Notes under the pieces: model-generated
What the model saw: only the letters and a program-made list of their open reading frames with translations
What the model was told of the DNA's origin: nothing
The model's database searches: none
Made by a program: the position numbers and the translations under genes
Part shown: in pieces, positions 16,569 to 25,003 of the stretch
How positions within the stretch are numbered: position 1 is the first letter of the stretch
How the letters are laid out: each line of letters starts with the position of its first letter
DNA from: Psychrobacter sp. BI730
Lineage (GTDB): Bacteria; Pseudomonadota; Gammaproteobacteria; Pseudomonadales; Moraxellaceae
Direction: 5' to 3'
Assembly: GCF_013414195.1 (NCBI RefSeq)
Contig: NZ_JAATTV010000010.1
Coordinates: forward strand, 1 to 64,000
Length of the DNA stretch: 64,000 nucleotides

Positions 16569-17498
16569 TTAGTTTGTTATGGGCGGTAAACCTCGACGCT
16601 TCTTTGTACGGTAGGTGCCATGACCGAAGGTACGCATATTAGGGAGCCATACTTTTAATTGCTGATCTTTCTTGTCAAGCTTGGTTAAATACAACGCTGA
16701 GTAAACCGCATTTTCAATCTGACGTAGGTTATTACGATGGATCATACCGACGCCTAATCGATCATTACCGAACTCATCTTTCACTTGGTGCTTTTTCTTA
16801 TGTTTATTACTATTACAGTTGTAATAAGCACCAAGCCCTTCTGTTATAGCCTTCCACTTCTTACTAATCTCTATAGCTAAAGCGCAGTCGCCCTCACGTC
16901 TTGCCCCGTCATATATGAGCAGTAAGTGACAATGAAACCCACCATACTTACCACCTTGTTCTAAAGCCCAGGCATATCCTTGTAAATATTTGAAGCACGA
17001 TTTCTTGTTACTGATAAGCTCTCTCAGCTTTTTCATGTGATTATTGAACATATGGATAGTGACTAGATCACGGTGTTCCTGCGTGTACATTAAATCGACA
17101 CGGATAACCAATGATTTTGAATAGTGATTCAGCACATTTCTAGCATAGGTCTCAAGCTTAATTCTATTCTTTCTTTCTTGGATCTGCCAAACATTGTCTG
17201 CGCCAATCACATCTTGCCTACAACATAAAATGGATTCGATCAATCGTTGAATATTATCTCGGTTCCAAATCATATTGCACGGGTAAGAATTGCCGACAAT
17301 AGCATCAGTACCAGAAACAAATGCCTGGATAGGTTCTGAGTAACATAGATCGGTATCGTAGTTCTCCATGAGGGGTAAATATAGCTCATTCAGTTGATTT
17401 CTGATGTCATTGCAGGTTACAGAGGAAGACAAGATATCTCTGACTAGTTTGTCAATGTGATTGGTAAGGTAAGATTGATTAATAGGTGAGTAAGACAT
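16569..17498 (-). CDS. Inovirus Gp2-type / YagK-YfjJ protein with an HUH motif
   Basis: The 309-residue protein resembles the YagK/YfjJ C-terminal and inovirus Gp2 families. Residues 189-191 are His-Cys-His within GGFHCHLLLIYDG, a His-hydrophobic-His motif of rolling-circle replication endonucleases. Tyr266, Tyr270 and Lys273 (AVYSALYLTK) are placed like the catalytic tyrosine helix. I infer a nicking initiator for element replication. The start at 17498 has GGAG seven bases upstream; a longer frame to 17609 has no such support. The gene is divergent from the 336-residue protein, with candidate origin repeats between them. Confidence 0.7.
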   Translation of the reverse strand: MSYSPINQSYLTNHIDKLVRDILSSSVTCNDIRNQLNELYLPLMENYDTDLCYSEPIQAFVSGTDAIVGNSYPCNMIWNRDNIQRLIESILCCRQDVIGADNVWQIQERKNRIKLETYARNVLNHYSKSLVIRVDLMYTQEHRDLVTIHMFNNHMKKLRELISNKKSCFKYLQGYAWALEQGGKYGGFHCHLLLIYDGARREGDCALAIEISKKWKAITEGLGAYYNCNSNKHKKKHQVKDEFGNDRLGVGMIHRNNLRQIENAVYSALYLTKLDKKDQQLKVWLPNMRTFGHGTYRTKKRRGLPPITN

Positions 17499-17878
17499 GA
17501 TTATGCTCCATTGGGTTTGGTGTACATAACCATCTGTGATGAGTGTAATTTCTAACTGATTAGTATCTAGTATTAACTCATAATATATATACCCCACTAA
17601 GCAGGTCACGTGAAAGCGCTGTCTGCTTTTTTAGTTTGTAGCGTTTGGATGCGAGTGAGGCGTGGATTTTGAGAAATGCATAAAGGATGGAGTTAGGTTT
17701 TTTAATTATTAATATAATGCTATTATCTAAAGTTGTAGGGCCGATTATCGCGTAAGCCTTTAAAGACTAAGACCCTATAACACTATTTATCTACGATGAT
17801 ACTACGGTAATACTACGGAAACTAGTTTGTATTACTGCTTAATTAATACTGTTATTTTCTTGAAAAAACTGGTTTTTA
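17499..17878. other. Divergent spacer with candidate origin repeats
   Basis: This 380-bp spacer lies between the HUH-type gene and the 336-residue gene. It contains an AT-rich part (about 17695-17735). An imperfect dyad follows, with GTTGTAGGG near 17733 pairing with CCCTATAAC near 17773. The direct repeat ATACTACGG then occurs at 17799-17807 and 17810-17818 with 11-bp spacing. These are features of a small replication origin, but no nick site is identifiable. Confidence 0.4.
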
Positions 17879-18889
17879 ATGAGAGTGCAATACATGACAG
17901 TCTATAAAACGGATAGAAATGGTAATCGAATAGGAATATATAAGAACAGCAATATTTCTTCGCTTGAGGTATTAAGAGAGCTTAATGAACGACAAAAAGG
18001 TTTAGCTTCATACATACTGTTTAGAGAATTTAATGAAATAATTCCTAGGGGCGTAACAGAATTAAGTGAGATATTTTCTAGTCTAGAATCTTCTGACAAA
18101 GAAAATATAACGGAAGAGTTAGTGAGGGTTGTTAAGGAGGGCACAATTGATGACAAGCACTGGGAGTGGATTAAAAATAGTGAAAGAACAAAATTATGGT
18201 TTTGGAATTACTTTAAATACAATCGCATAATTGCGGGCACTAAAAACATCCCATCTCACCAGCAAGCGAGCAATGATTACTTCGAAAATACTATTTTAGA
18301 TATCTACAGTTATTTCGAATCTGACATTCATATTCCTAACCCTTATGATATGCATAGGTATAAGAAAATTGGTGAAAGAAGTATAGAACTATATAAGAAT
18401 GACAAGCTTACATATATGATCAAGATAAGAGAGTTTTATGCAGCGTATAGAACGAATGATAGATATTTTGAATGGTTGAATATCAAGGATAATAGTCAGC
18501 TAGTTTGGGCTCAAAACTACTTAGAAAAATGTGGGATTTTACTAAAACCTGAGGGGTTTATATCCAATAGCCCAACCATGAAAACCGCACAGATTGAAGC
18601 ATCTATTGATAGCATAGGAAACTTTGAACCGTTAGATTCTTCGTCTAATACTCCTCCAACAAGATTGTTATTTATAAATAAAATGCGTAGAGCATGGAGT
18701 CAGAAAAACTTCCGAGAAGCTGGAAAAGTAAAGTCTAAATATCATTTGCCACTTACTAAACAAACTCGGAAAAGGCTTGAAAAGATAGCTAAGGTTTATG
18801 GTGAGAGTGATACGGCAACATTAGAGCTCCTCATCAATTCAGCCTATGAGACAGACTTTATTGATGAACAAGGAAAAGATCTATATTAG
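17879..18889 (+). CDS. Unrecognised 336-residue protein with an internal repeat
   Basis: I do not recognise this protein. It is charged, aromatic-rich and likely soluble. An internal repeat is visible: residues 91-119 (DDKHWEWI...LWFWNYF...II) and 183-211 (NDRYFEWL...LVWAQNYL...IL) share D-[KR]-[HY]-[WF]-E-W-[IL] and a following L-aromatic-N-Y core. The C-terminus, about 279-314 (LPLTKQTRKRLEKIAKVYGE onward), resembles a ribbon-helix-helix DNA-binding fold. The start at 17879 or the ATG at 17894 are both possible; neither has a strong ribosome-binding site. It is the only plus-strand gene of the element, in a cargo position beside the integrase, and is more AT-rich than its neighbours. It overlaps the end of the integrase gene tail to tail. 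Confidence 0.7.
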   Translation: MRVQYMTVYKTDRNGNRIGIYKNSNISSLEVLRELNERQKGLASYILFREFNEIIPRGVTELSEIFSSLESSDKENITEELVRVVKEGTIDDKHWEWIKNSERTKLWFWNYFKYNRIIAGTKNIPSHQQASNDYFENTILDIYSYFESDIHIPNPYDMHRYKKIGERSIELYKNDKLTYMIKIREFYAAYRTNDRYFEWLNIKDNSQLVWAQNYLEKCGILLKPEGFISNSPTMKTAQIEASIDSIGNFEPLDSSSNTPPTRLLFINKMRRAWSQKNFREAGKVKSKYHLPLTKQTRKRLEKIAKVYGESDTATLELLINSAYETDFIDEQGKDLY

Positions 18890-20247
18890 TTTTTATCTAG
18901 TAGATTTTTTATATCCCTATTACTTAAGCCTTTGTCTAGCAAAGCCTTTACTAAAGCACTGCTATTTATATCAGATAGTGAAGTTTGAATCTGTTTAGTC
19001 AGTGATCCTTCAATCTGCTGCCGCGCTGTCTGAAAGTCCACGACCTCGCCTGTGTCTCTAAGTAAGTCTAAAAAATCGGCCCAAACTTGCATAATTTTCC
19101 TGCGCTCATCTAAATGCTGCGCGTGGTTATAAACCGCGCGAATGCTGCTTTTTTTATCGTGCGCCATTTGCTTTTCGATCGCATCGCCCATATAGCCAAG
19201 CTCGTTTAGATTAGTTGAGGCAATGTGACGAAAGCCGTGTCCTGTTTGTTTGCCAGCATAACCTAAGATATCAAGCGCGTTATTGATGAATTCCTCACTA
19301 TAGGGCTGATGCATGCCTGTATGATAAAACACGTACTCATATTGCCCCGTGATGGCTTTCATTTCCTCTAGCAATGCGAGCATTTGATCTGATAGTGGTA
19401 CGACATGCTTACGCGCAATTTTAAGGTTATCAATATCAACACGCCATAAGCGATTGGCAAAATCAATATGCGCCCATTTCATCATGCGTAGCTCAATGGT
19501 GCGGCAAAATGAATAAGCTAAAAACTTCATACCCAAGCGAGTCTGATCGTGGCCATGATAGTTCTCGATAGCTTATAGGAGGGCAGGGAGCTCATTAATA
19601 TCTACATGCTTCATGTGCTGACTTTTCGCTTTGGGGTAGAGTTCCTTTAAATCATCAATTGGATTTTGCTCAATGATGCGTTCGCGTTTAGCACGTCTTA
19701 AAACATTAGCCACCAGATCAATTGTGCGTCTAGTGACCTCACGTGGCGGCTCACCTTTTGTGTTCACACGCGTTTCGATCTCATCTGCCATCGATCGACA
19801 ATCCTCAAAGCTTACATCTTTTAGTGCAATGCCTTCGAAATGAGGCAACACGTCTTTATGCATCCGGTTATAGTCTTGCTGATAGGTACGCGGCTTAACG
19901 TTGCGCTTGCGCTCAGCGAGCCAGTCTAAGGCGTAGTCATTGAACTTTTGCGCGTGGATGTTAGCAAGCTTGTCTTGACGCTTTTTATTTTTTGGGTCGA
20001 TACCATCAGCGAGCAGCGCTTTAATCTCAGTATTGGCTTGTCTAGCTTCAGCAAGCGACATGATGGGGTAAGTACCGAGTGTGAGGCGTGTCTGCTTACT
20101 ATCAAAGCGATAGGCGCTTATCCATGTCTTTGTGCCAGTATTGCGTACTAATAGCTGTAAGCCTTGCTGATCACTGTATTTGTCAGGACGTGAAGGTGTG
20201 CATTTCTCACTAGGTTTAAGCTTGCGGATCTTACTATCGCTTAGCAT
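18886..20247 (-). pseudogene. int: Tyrosine integrase interrupted by an in-frame stop
   Basis: Two parts lie in the same frame: 19573-20247 (224 codons, N-terminal DUF4102-like arm-binding and core-binding domains, starting MLSDSKIRKLKPSEK) and 18886-19572 (catalytic domain). They are separated only by a TAA codon at 19573-19575, between PALL and AIENYHGHDQ. One base change, for example CAA to TAA, explains it. The catalytic part has SFCRTIELR, HGFRHIAST and VYNHAQH, so the Arg, His-x-x-Arg and Tyr residues are intact. This is a P4-type integrase next to its tRNA-Ser target. Unless the stop is read through, the element cannot integrate or excise itself. Confidence 0.9.
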
Positions 20248-20384
20248 GTTGGTCTATTCCCTATGGCTTAAAGCTATATGAATCAAGAAATACAACAAGT
20301 ACGTTGGTCTAATGCTGAATCATAAAGCCTAAATGTTGGTCTTTTTGAGGTCTAATGAAATAATAGACCAACGAATAGACCAAC
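20248..20384. promoter_or_regulatory. Five GTTGGTCT repeats, candidate integrase arm sites
   Basis: GTTGGTCT(A) occurs at 20248-20256, 20303-20311 and 20335-20342, and its inverse TAGACCAAC at 20364-20372 and 20376-20384, between the integrase start and tRNA-Ser. Tyrosine integrases bind repeated arm-type sites exactly in this position, so I read these as attP-side arm sites; they may also regulate the int promoter. Confidence 0.65.
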
Positions 20385-20436
20385 ACAAGCCGCGGGATAG
20401 GTGGGTTATGTTCGGATAGATTGGGAAAGCAGTAGG

Positions 20437-20462
20437 CATAAAAAAACGCTAGAAGCGTTATT
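20437..20462 (-). terminator. Intrinsic terminator downstream of tRNA-Ser
   Basis: On the minus strand AACGCT-TCT-AGCGTT is followed by seven Ts and ATGCC. It ends tRNA-Ser transcription and lies on the element side of the presumed att core, so it was probably supplied by the element. Confidence 0.75.
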
Positions 20463-20529
20463 TATAAAGGGCTGCAAAGATATATGGGAGTGTTTGGGAC
20501 AAGGTGGGAAAAGTAGGATATTATAAGAT

Positions 20530-20620
20530 TGGCGGTGAAGGAGGGATTCGAACCCTCGATACGCTATGAACGTATACACACTTTCCAGGCGTGCGGTTTC
20601 AGCCACTCACCCACTTCACC
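20530..20620 (-). tRNA. tRNA-Ser (anticodon GGA)
   Basis: The minus strand reads GGTGAAG...CTTCACC as the acceptor stem, an anticodon loop CTGGAAA with anticodon GGA, a long variable arm (GTATACG...CGTATC region), the T-loop GGTTCGAATCC, discriminator G and an encoded CCA. At about 91 nt it is class II, as expected for serine. Its 3' end faces the integrase gene, the usual arrangement for an integration target. Confidence 0.96.
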
Positions 20621-20749
20621 GTTTTTTGAACGCCTAAGTATAGCGGATACCATTTAAAATGTCACGACTTGCGCGCTATCTTTCTTTATTGGCAAGCGCC
20701 TGCTAGGATAGCAAGTATGTAACGGCAAGTATAAATGGTTGAAAGTTGA

Positions 20750-21643
20750 ATGATAAGTTTTAGCAGGATCAAGTACGGATTTACGAACAGGGCGCTGATG
20801 GCAGTATTGCTTGTTGCGACGGGTATTACCCAAACACATGCTGATGATTTGACCCAATGTAGCCAGTCTTTTTATGGTGGTGTTTATCCTGAATTTACCA
20901 ACACCAAGTTAAAAAAAGACACACAAGCATTATGTATGGATGGCTTTGCGGTTATGTACTCGGGGGTATCGCGTACACCGCTCTGGTCAGCAGAGTATCT
21001 CGATCGCACGCGTCTACAACAAGCTAAACAGATCGATCGTGAAGACAGCTTTCACGAAGAGAGTAAACTGCCAAAGTCAGCACGAGCCTCATTATCTGAT
21101 TATTCAGGTTCTGGCTACGATCGAGGACATTTGGCACCCAATGCCAATATGGCCAATCGCAGCCAGCAGTATGATAGTTTTAGTTTAGCCAATATTGCCC
21201 CGCAGTCACCACGTAACAATCGCTACATTTGGCGTAATATTGAGTCTGCCACTCGGTATTTAACGCAGCAATACGGTGAGGTGTATACCATCACAGGTGT
21301 GGCATTTATTGATAAAAAAACCAAGCAGCTCGCTAACCGTGTCCTTGTGCCTAGCCATTTCTTCAAAGCTGTATATATCCCAGCAACCAATCAAGCAGGC
21401 GTGTATTACGCATCAAATGATGAGTCAGAACGCATCGATGTGATCAGTATCGATGAGCTGACCACTGAGATTGGCATCGATGTATTACCTATGCTAGATA
21501 GTCAGTCCAAATCTCAAGCGTTTGATTTACCATTGAAGGCGGGTGAGAGCTCAGATACCCCTGAGGCGCCTGTGGAGGAGCCTGAGTGGATGCTGTTTGT
21601 CTGGGCTATTTTAGAGTGGTTAATTTCACAATTACAGGCTTAA
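20750..21643 (+). CDS. Secreted DNA/RNA non-specific endonuclease
   Basis: The 297-residue protein starts with a signal peptide (hydrophobic ALMAVLLVATGITQTHA, cleavage likely after about residue 31). It then has the NUC-family catalytic motif YDRGHLAPNANM near 122-133, with the active His in DRGH and the downstream metal-binding Asn in APQSPRNNRYIW. Such enzymes degrade DNA and RNA outside the cytoplasm, for nutrient use or against foreign DNA. The C-terminus carries an acidic stretch and a hydrophobic, Trp-rich end (WMLFVWAILEWLI), a possible membrane anchor, which is unusual for this family. The start ATG has only a modest upstream GAAAG. Confidence 0.88.
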   Translation: MISFSRIKYGFTNRALMAVLLVATGITQTHADDLTQCSQSFYGGVYPEFTNTKLKKDTQALCMDGFAVMYSGVSRTPLWSAEYLDRTRLQQAKQIDREDSFHEESKLPKSARASLSDYSGSGYDRGHLAPNANMANRSQQYDSFSLANIAPQSPRNNRYIWRNIESATRYLTQQYGEVYTITGVAFIDKKTKQLANRVLVPSHFFKAVYIPATNQAGVYYASNDESERIDVISIDELTTEIGIDVLPMLDSQSKSQAFDLPLKAGESSDTPEAPVEEPEWMLFVWAILEWLISQLQA

Positions 21644-21713
21644 GCTGAAAGTAAAACCCTAAAATATCCACATTTCGGAAAATATAAATGTTACTGATAA
21701 TAAGGATAATCAA

Positions 21714-21977
21714 ATGATTGAGCCATTCGCCAACGACCATCAAAGCATGCAGATTGGTGATCTTGTCATTGAAAATCAAAAAGACAAGATTATTATATAT
21801 GGTGATATTGATCTCACTTTTGACGAATTAGGATACGACCAAGCCCAACAGCTACATGAGCTGTCGGGGAAAATCGTACAAGCATTTGCAGATAAAAATC
21901 TATATAGTAAGAATGATGCTAAGTCAAAGGAAAATGATGACCAATTAGATAAAGATATCGACAATCCTTTCCTATAA
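21714..21977 (+). CDS. Small acidic hypothetical protein
   Basis: The 87-residue, acidic, soluble protein begins MIEPFANDHQSMQIGDLVIE and ends in a charged low-complexity tail (NDDQLDKDIDNPFL). The middle part, IIIYGDIDLTFDELGYDQAQ, suggests a small alpha/beta unit. ATAAGGATAATCAA precedes the ATG. I recognise no family. It has its own spacer on both sides, so it is probably monocistronic. Confidence 0.65.
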   Translation: MIEPFANDHQSMQIGDLVIENQKDKIIIYGDIDLTFDELGYDQAQQLHELSGKIVQAFADKNLYSKNDAKSKENDDQLDKDIDNPFL

Positions 21978-22238
21978 GTCTTTGATATGGTTTTATTTTT
22001 ACAGAAATAAGAAACTGTAAAAAAATTACTAGGCAAAACCTAAAAATTGCTTATAATGAGTTAAGACATCGCTTGTATCGCTCGAATCTTTAACCAAAAG
22101 CTTATAAGTTGTAATGGTAACTATCATTTAAAAAGGTCGAAACCGTAAAGCTCGTAATGAAAGGTTCTAGCAAAGGATAAGCATAGGACAACAGAAACAT
22201 AACGTTTCGCGTAATCATTGTATGAAGGGAGTCAATCT

Positions 22239-22622
22239 ATGAAATTATTTACAAAGACCACTTTAGCAGTTGCTGGTATTGGTATTGCTAGCATGGCATT
22301 CGCCGCTGACCCATTAGCCAACACTACTTGGCAGACATATGATGAAGGCAAGCCAAAAGGTACGGTAAAGATCACTGAGTCAAATGGTGTGTTGACCGGT
22401 ACTCTTATTGCTACTAACTCAGCTAAAGGCAAAAAGCACGTTGGTACGACCATTATTAAAGGTCTAAAAGCTGACGGTGGTGGTAAATATAGTGGTGGTA
22501 CGATTACTGACCCTGAAAAAGGCAAAGACTATCGTATGACTGCAAGCTTAAGCGGCAACACATTGAAGCTAAAAGGCTATATCGGACCATTCTCTCGTAG
22601 CCAAGAGTGGAAAAAGAAATAA
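22239..22622 (+). CDS. Secreted DUF2147-type protein
   Basis: The 127-residue protein begins with a clear signal peptide (MKLFTKTTLAVAGIGIASMAFA) and cleavage before ADPLANTTWQ, here split as MKLFTKTTLAVAGIGI and ASMAFA. The mature part resembles DUF2147: TWQTYDEGKPKGTVKI, then GLKADGGGKYSGGTI, DPEKGKDYRMTASL and LKLKGYIG. The protein is basic and probably periplasmic. AGGGAG precedes the ATG at 22239; an upstream TTG at 22218 lacks a ribosome-binding site. A terminator follows at once. Its function is unknown. Confidence 0.8.
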   Translation: MKLFTKTTLAVAGIGIASMAFAADPLANTTWQTYDEGKPKGTVKITESNGVLTGTLIATNSAKGKKHVGTTIIKGLKADGGGKYSGGTITDPEKGKDYRMTASLSGNTLKLKGYIGPFSRSQEWKKK

Positions 22623-22653
22623 ACTAAAAAACTAGTTTCAGCGTAATATATAA

Positions 22654-22689
22654 AAACCCGCGTTACCGAAAGGTCTCGCGGGATTTTTT
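22654..22689 (+). terminator. Terminator after the DUF2147 gene
   Basis: CCCGCG (22657-22662) pairs with CGCGGG (22677-22682), with a T run at 22684-22689. Confidence 0.85.
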
Positions 22690-22750
22690 ACGTTTTAGAT
22701 TTAAGCTTATGGCTTCAACAGGGGAGAACTTTAAACACTAAAATTATAAA

Positions 22751-22779
22751 CGCCGATACTACAGTGGGTAGTATCAGCG
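22751..22779 (-). terminator. Likely terminator after amtB
   Basis: On the minus strand CGCTGATACTAC and GTAGTATCGGCG pair around a five-base loop, followed by TTTATAATTTTA. The tail is weak, but the position after amtB fits. Confidence 0.55.
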
Positions 22780-22815
22780 CATTCAACAGCAATCTTTAGC
22801 TTACTTGAAAGGAGC

Positions 22816-24078
22816 TTATCTTATAAATTCTGGGTAAGCTTCCATACCACATTCTGCAATATCAGCACCTTCGTATTCGTCTTCTTCAGAGATACGTAGA
22901 CCGATAACTAGCTTGATGATAGACCAAACCACTAGGCTGGCAATGAATACCCAAGCAAAGATGGTTGCAGCACCCACAATCTGACCGATAAAGGTAGATG
23001 CTGGGTTAGTAATAGGTACGATTAGTAGACCGAATAGACCGACCACACCGTGAACTGAGATTGCACCAACTGGATCATCAATTTTAATTTTGTCTAAGGC
23101 TAAGATTGATAACACTACAATGATACCGGCGATAACACCAAAGATAGTGGCTTGTAATGCAGAAGGAGTTGAAGGCTCAGCAGTAATGGCAACTAGACCT
23201 GCTAGTACACCGTTTAGAAGCATGGTTAGATCCGCTTTACCAAAGATGATGCGGGCTAAGATTAAGGCACCGACAGCACCGCCAGCAGCAGCAGCATTAG
23301 TGTTCAAGAATACCATTGCAACAGCATTAGCACTAGCGATGTCGCCTAATTTGAGCACTGAACCACCGTTGAAACCGAACCAACCCATCCACAAGATTAG
23401 TGTACCGAGTGCCGCTAATGGTAGGTTGGCACCAGGAATAGCACGTATCTCGCCATTAGGGCCATATTTACCTTTACGTGAGCCTAAGAGCAATACACCT
23501 GCTAGAGCTGCTGCAGCACCGGCCATATGTACAATACCAGAGCCTGCAAAGTCAGAGAAGCCCATGTCGCCTAGGTTAAATAGACCAAAGACATCGTTGC
23601 CGCCCCATGTCCAGCTACCTTCTAGTGGGTAGATAACACCAGTCATGACTACAGCAAACAATAAGAATGACCACAGTTTCATACGCTCAGCAACGGCACC
23701 TGATACGATTGACATACAGGTCGCTACAAAGACGACTTGGAAGAAAAAGTCTGATGCGGCAGAGTAGACAGAGTCGCCACCGAAGCCATTTTCAGCAGAG
23801 GCTGCTAGAGCGTCTTCTACTAACGTATCACCGCCTGCAATTCCGCTTAAGAATAGGTCGCCACCATACATAATCGCATAGCCGCATACCATATACATGA
23901 TACTAGCCGTTGCAAATAGTGCGACGTTTTTAGTTAAGATTTCGACTGTATTTTTTGATCGGACCAGTCCGGCCTCTAACATAGTGAAGCCTGCTGCCAT
24001 CCACATGACCAACGCACCACATATCAAAAAGTAAAACGTATCGAGCGCATATTGGAGCTCAAAGATTTGACTTTCCAT
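22816..24078 (-). CDS. amtB: Ammonium transporter
   Basis: The 420-residue protein has 11 hydrophobic segments and the Amt signatures AGFTMLEAGLVRSKN (about 29-43), DFAGSGIVHMAGAAAALAG (about 175-193, with the pore His) and a second pore His in SVHGVVGLFG. It forms a trimeric ammonia channel in the inner membrane, blocked by the PII protein encoded 107 bp upstream on the same strand. There is no cleavable leader beyond the first helix. The pair is a standard glnK-amtB operon. The C-terminal cytoplasmic tail that binds PII (EEDEYEGADIAECGMEAYPE) is present. Confidence 0.95.
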   Translation of the reverse strand: MESQIFELQYALDTFYFLICGALVMWMAAGFTMLEAGLVRSKNTVEILTKNVALFATASIMYMVCGYAIMYGGDLFLSGIAGGDTLVEDALAASAENGFGGDSVYSAASDFFFQVVFVATCMSIVSGAVAERMKLWSFLLFAVVMTGVIYPLEGSWTWGGNDVFGLFNLGDMGFSDFAGSGIVHMAGAAAALAGVLLLGSRKGKYGPNGEIRAIPGANLPLAALGTLILWMGWFGFNGGSVLKLGDIASANAVAMVFLNTNAAAAGGAVGALILARIIFGKADLTMLLNGVLAGLVAITAEPSTPSALQATIFGVIAGIIVVLSILALDKIKIDDPVGAISVHGVVGLFGLLIVPITNPASTFIGQIVGAATIFAWVFIASLVVWSIIKLVIGLRISEEDEYEGADIAECGMEAYPEFIR

Positions 24079-24185
24079 TTAAATTCCCCCTTGAATTTAT
24101 AATATAGATATCGGCATTACCGATAGATAAAAATGCTGTAAGAGTCTGTACCTATAAGTTTATGCCCGTAGGTAGGTCTTCAAAT

Positions 24186-25003
<818 letters not shown>

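Larger units (their letters stand above)
12425..20540. mobile_element. Integrated genetic element at tRNA-Ser(GGA), about 8.1 kb
   Basis: The element lies between a candidate att copy at 12425 and the 3' end of tRNA-Ser at 20530. From the tRNA inward it holds a tyrosine integrase (nonsense-interrupted), a 336-residue unknown protein, an HUH-type Gp2/YfjJ protein, a small zinc-ribbon protein, a DUF932 protein, a YqaJ exonuclease, a Cys-cluster protein and an AlpA-like regulator. All run on the minus strand except the 336-residue protein. There are no capsid, tail, packaging or conjugation genes, so it is a satellite-like or plasmid-like integrated element rather than a prophage. The outer boundaries are inferred. 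Confidence 0.7.

Noticed and set aside
12425..20540. Ordinary prophage
   Set aside because: No capsid, tail, terminase, lysis or repressor genes; only 8 kb.
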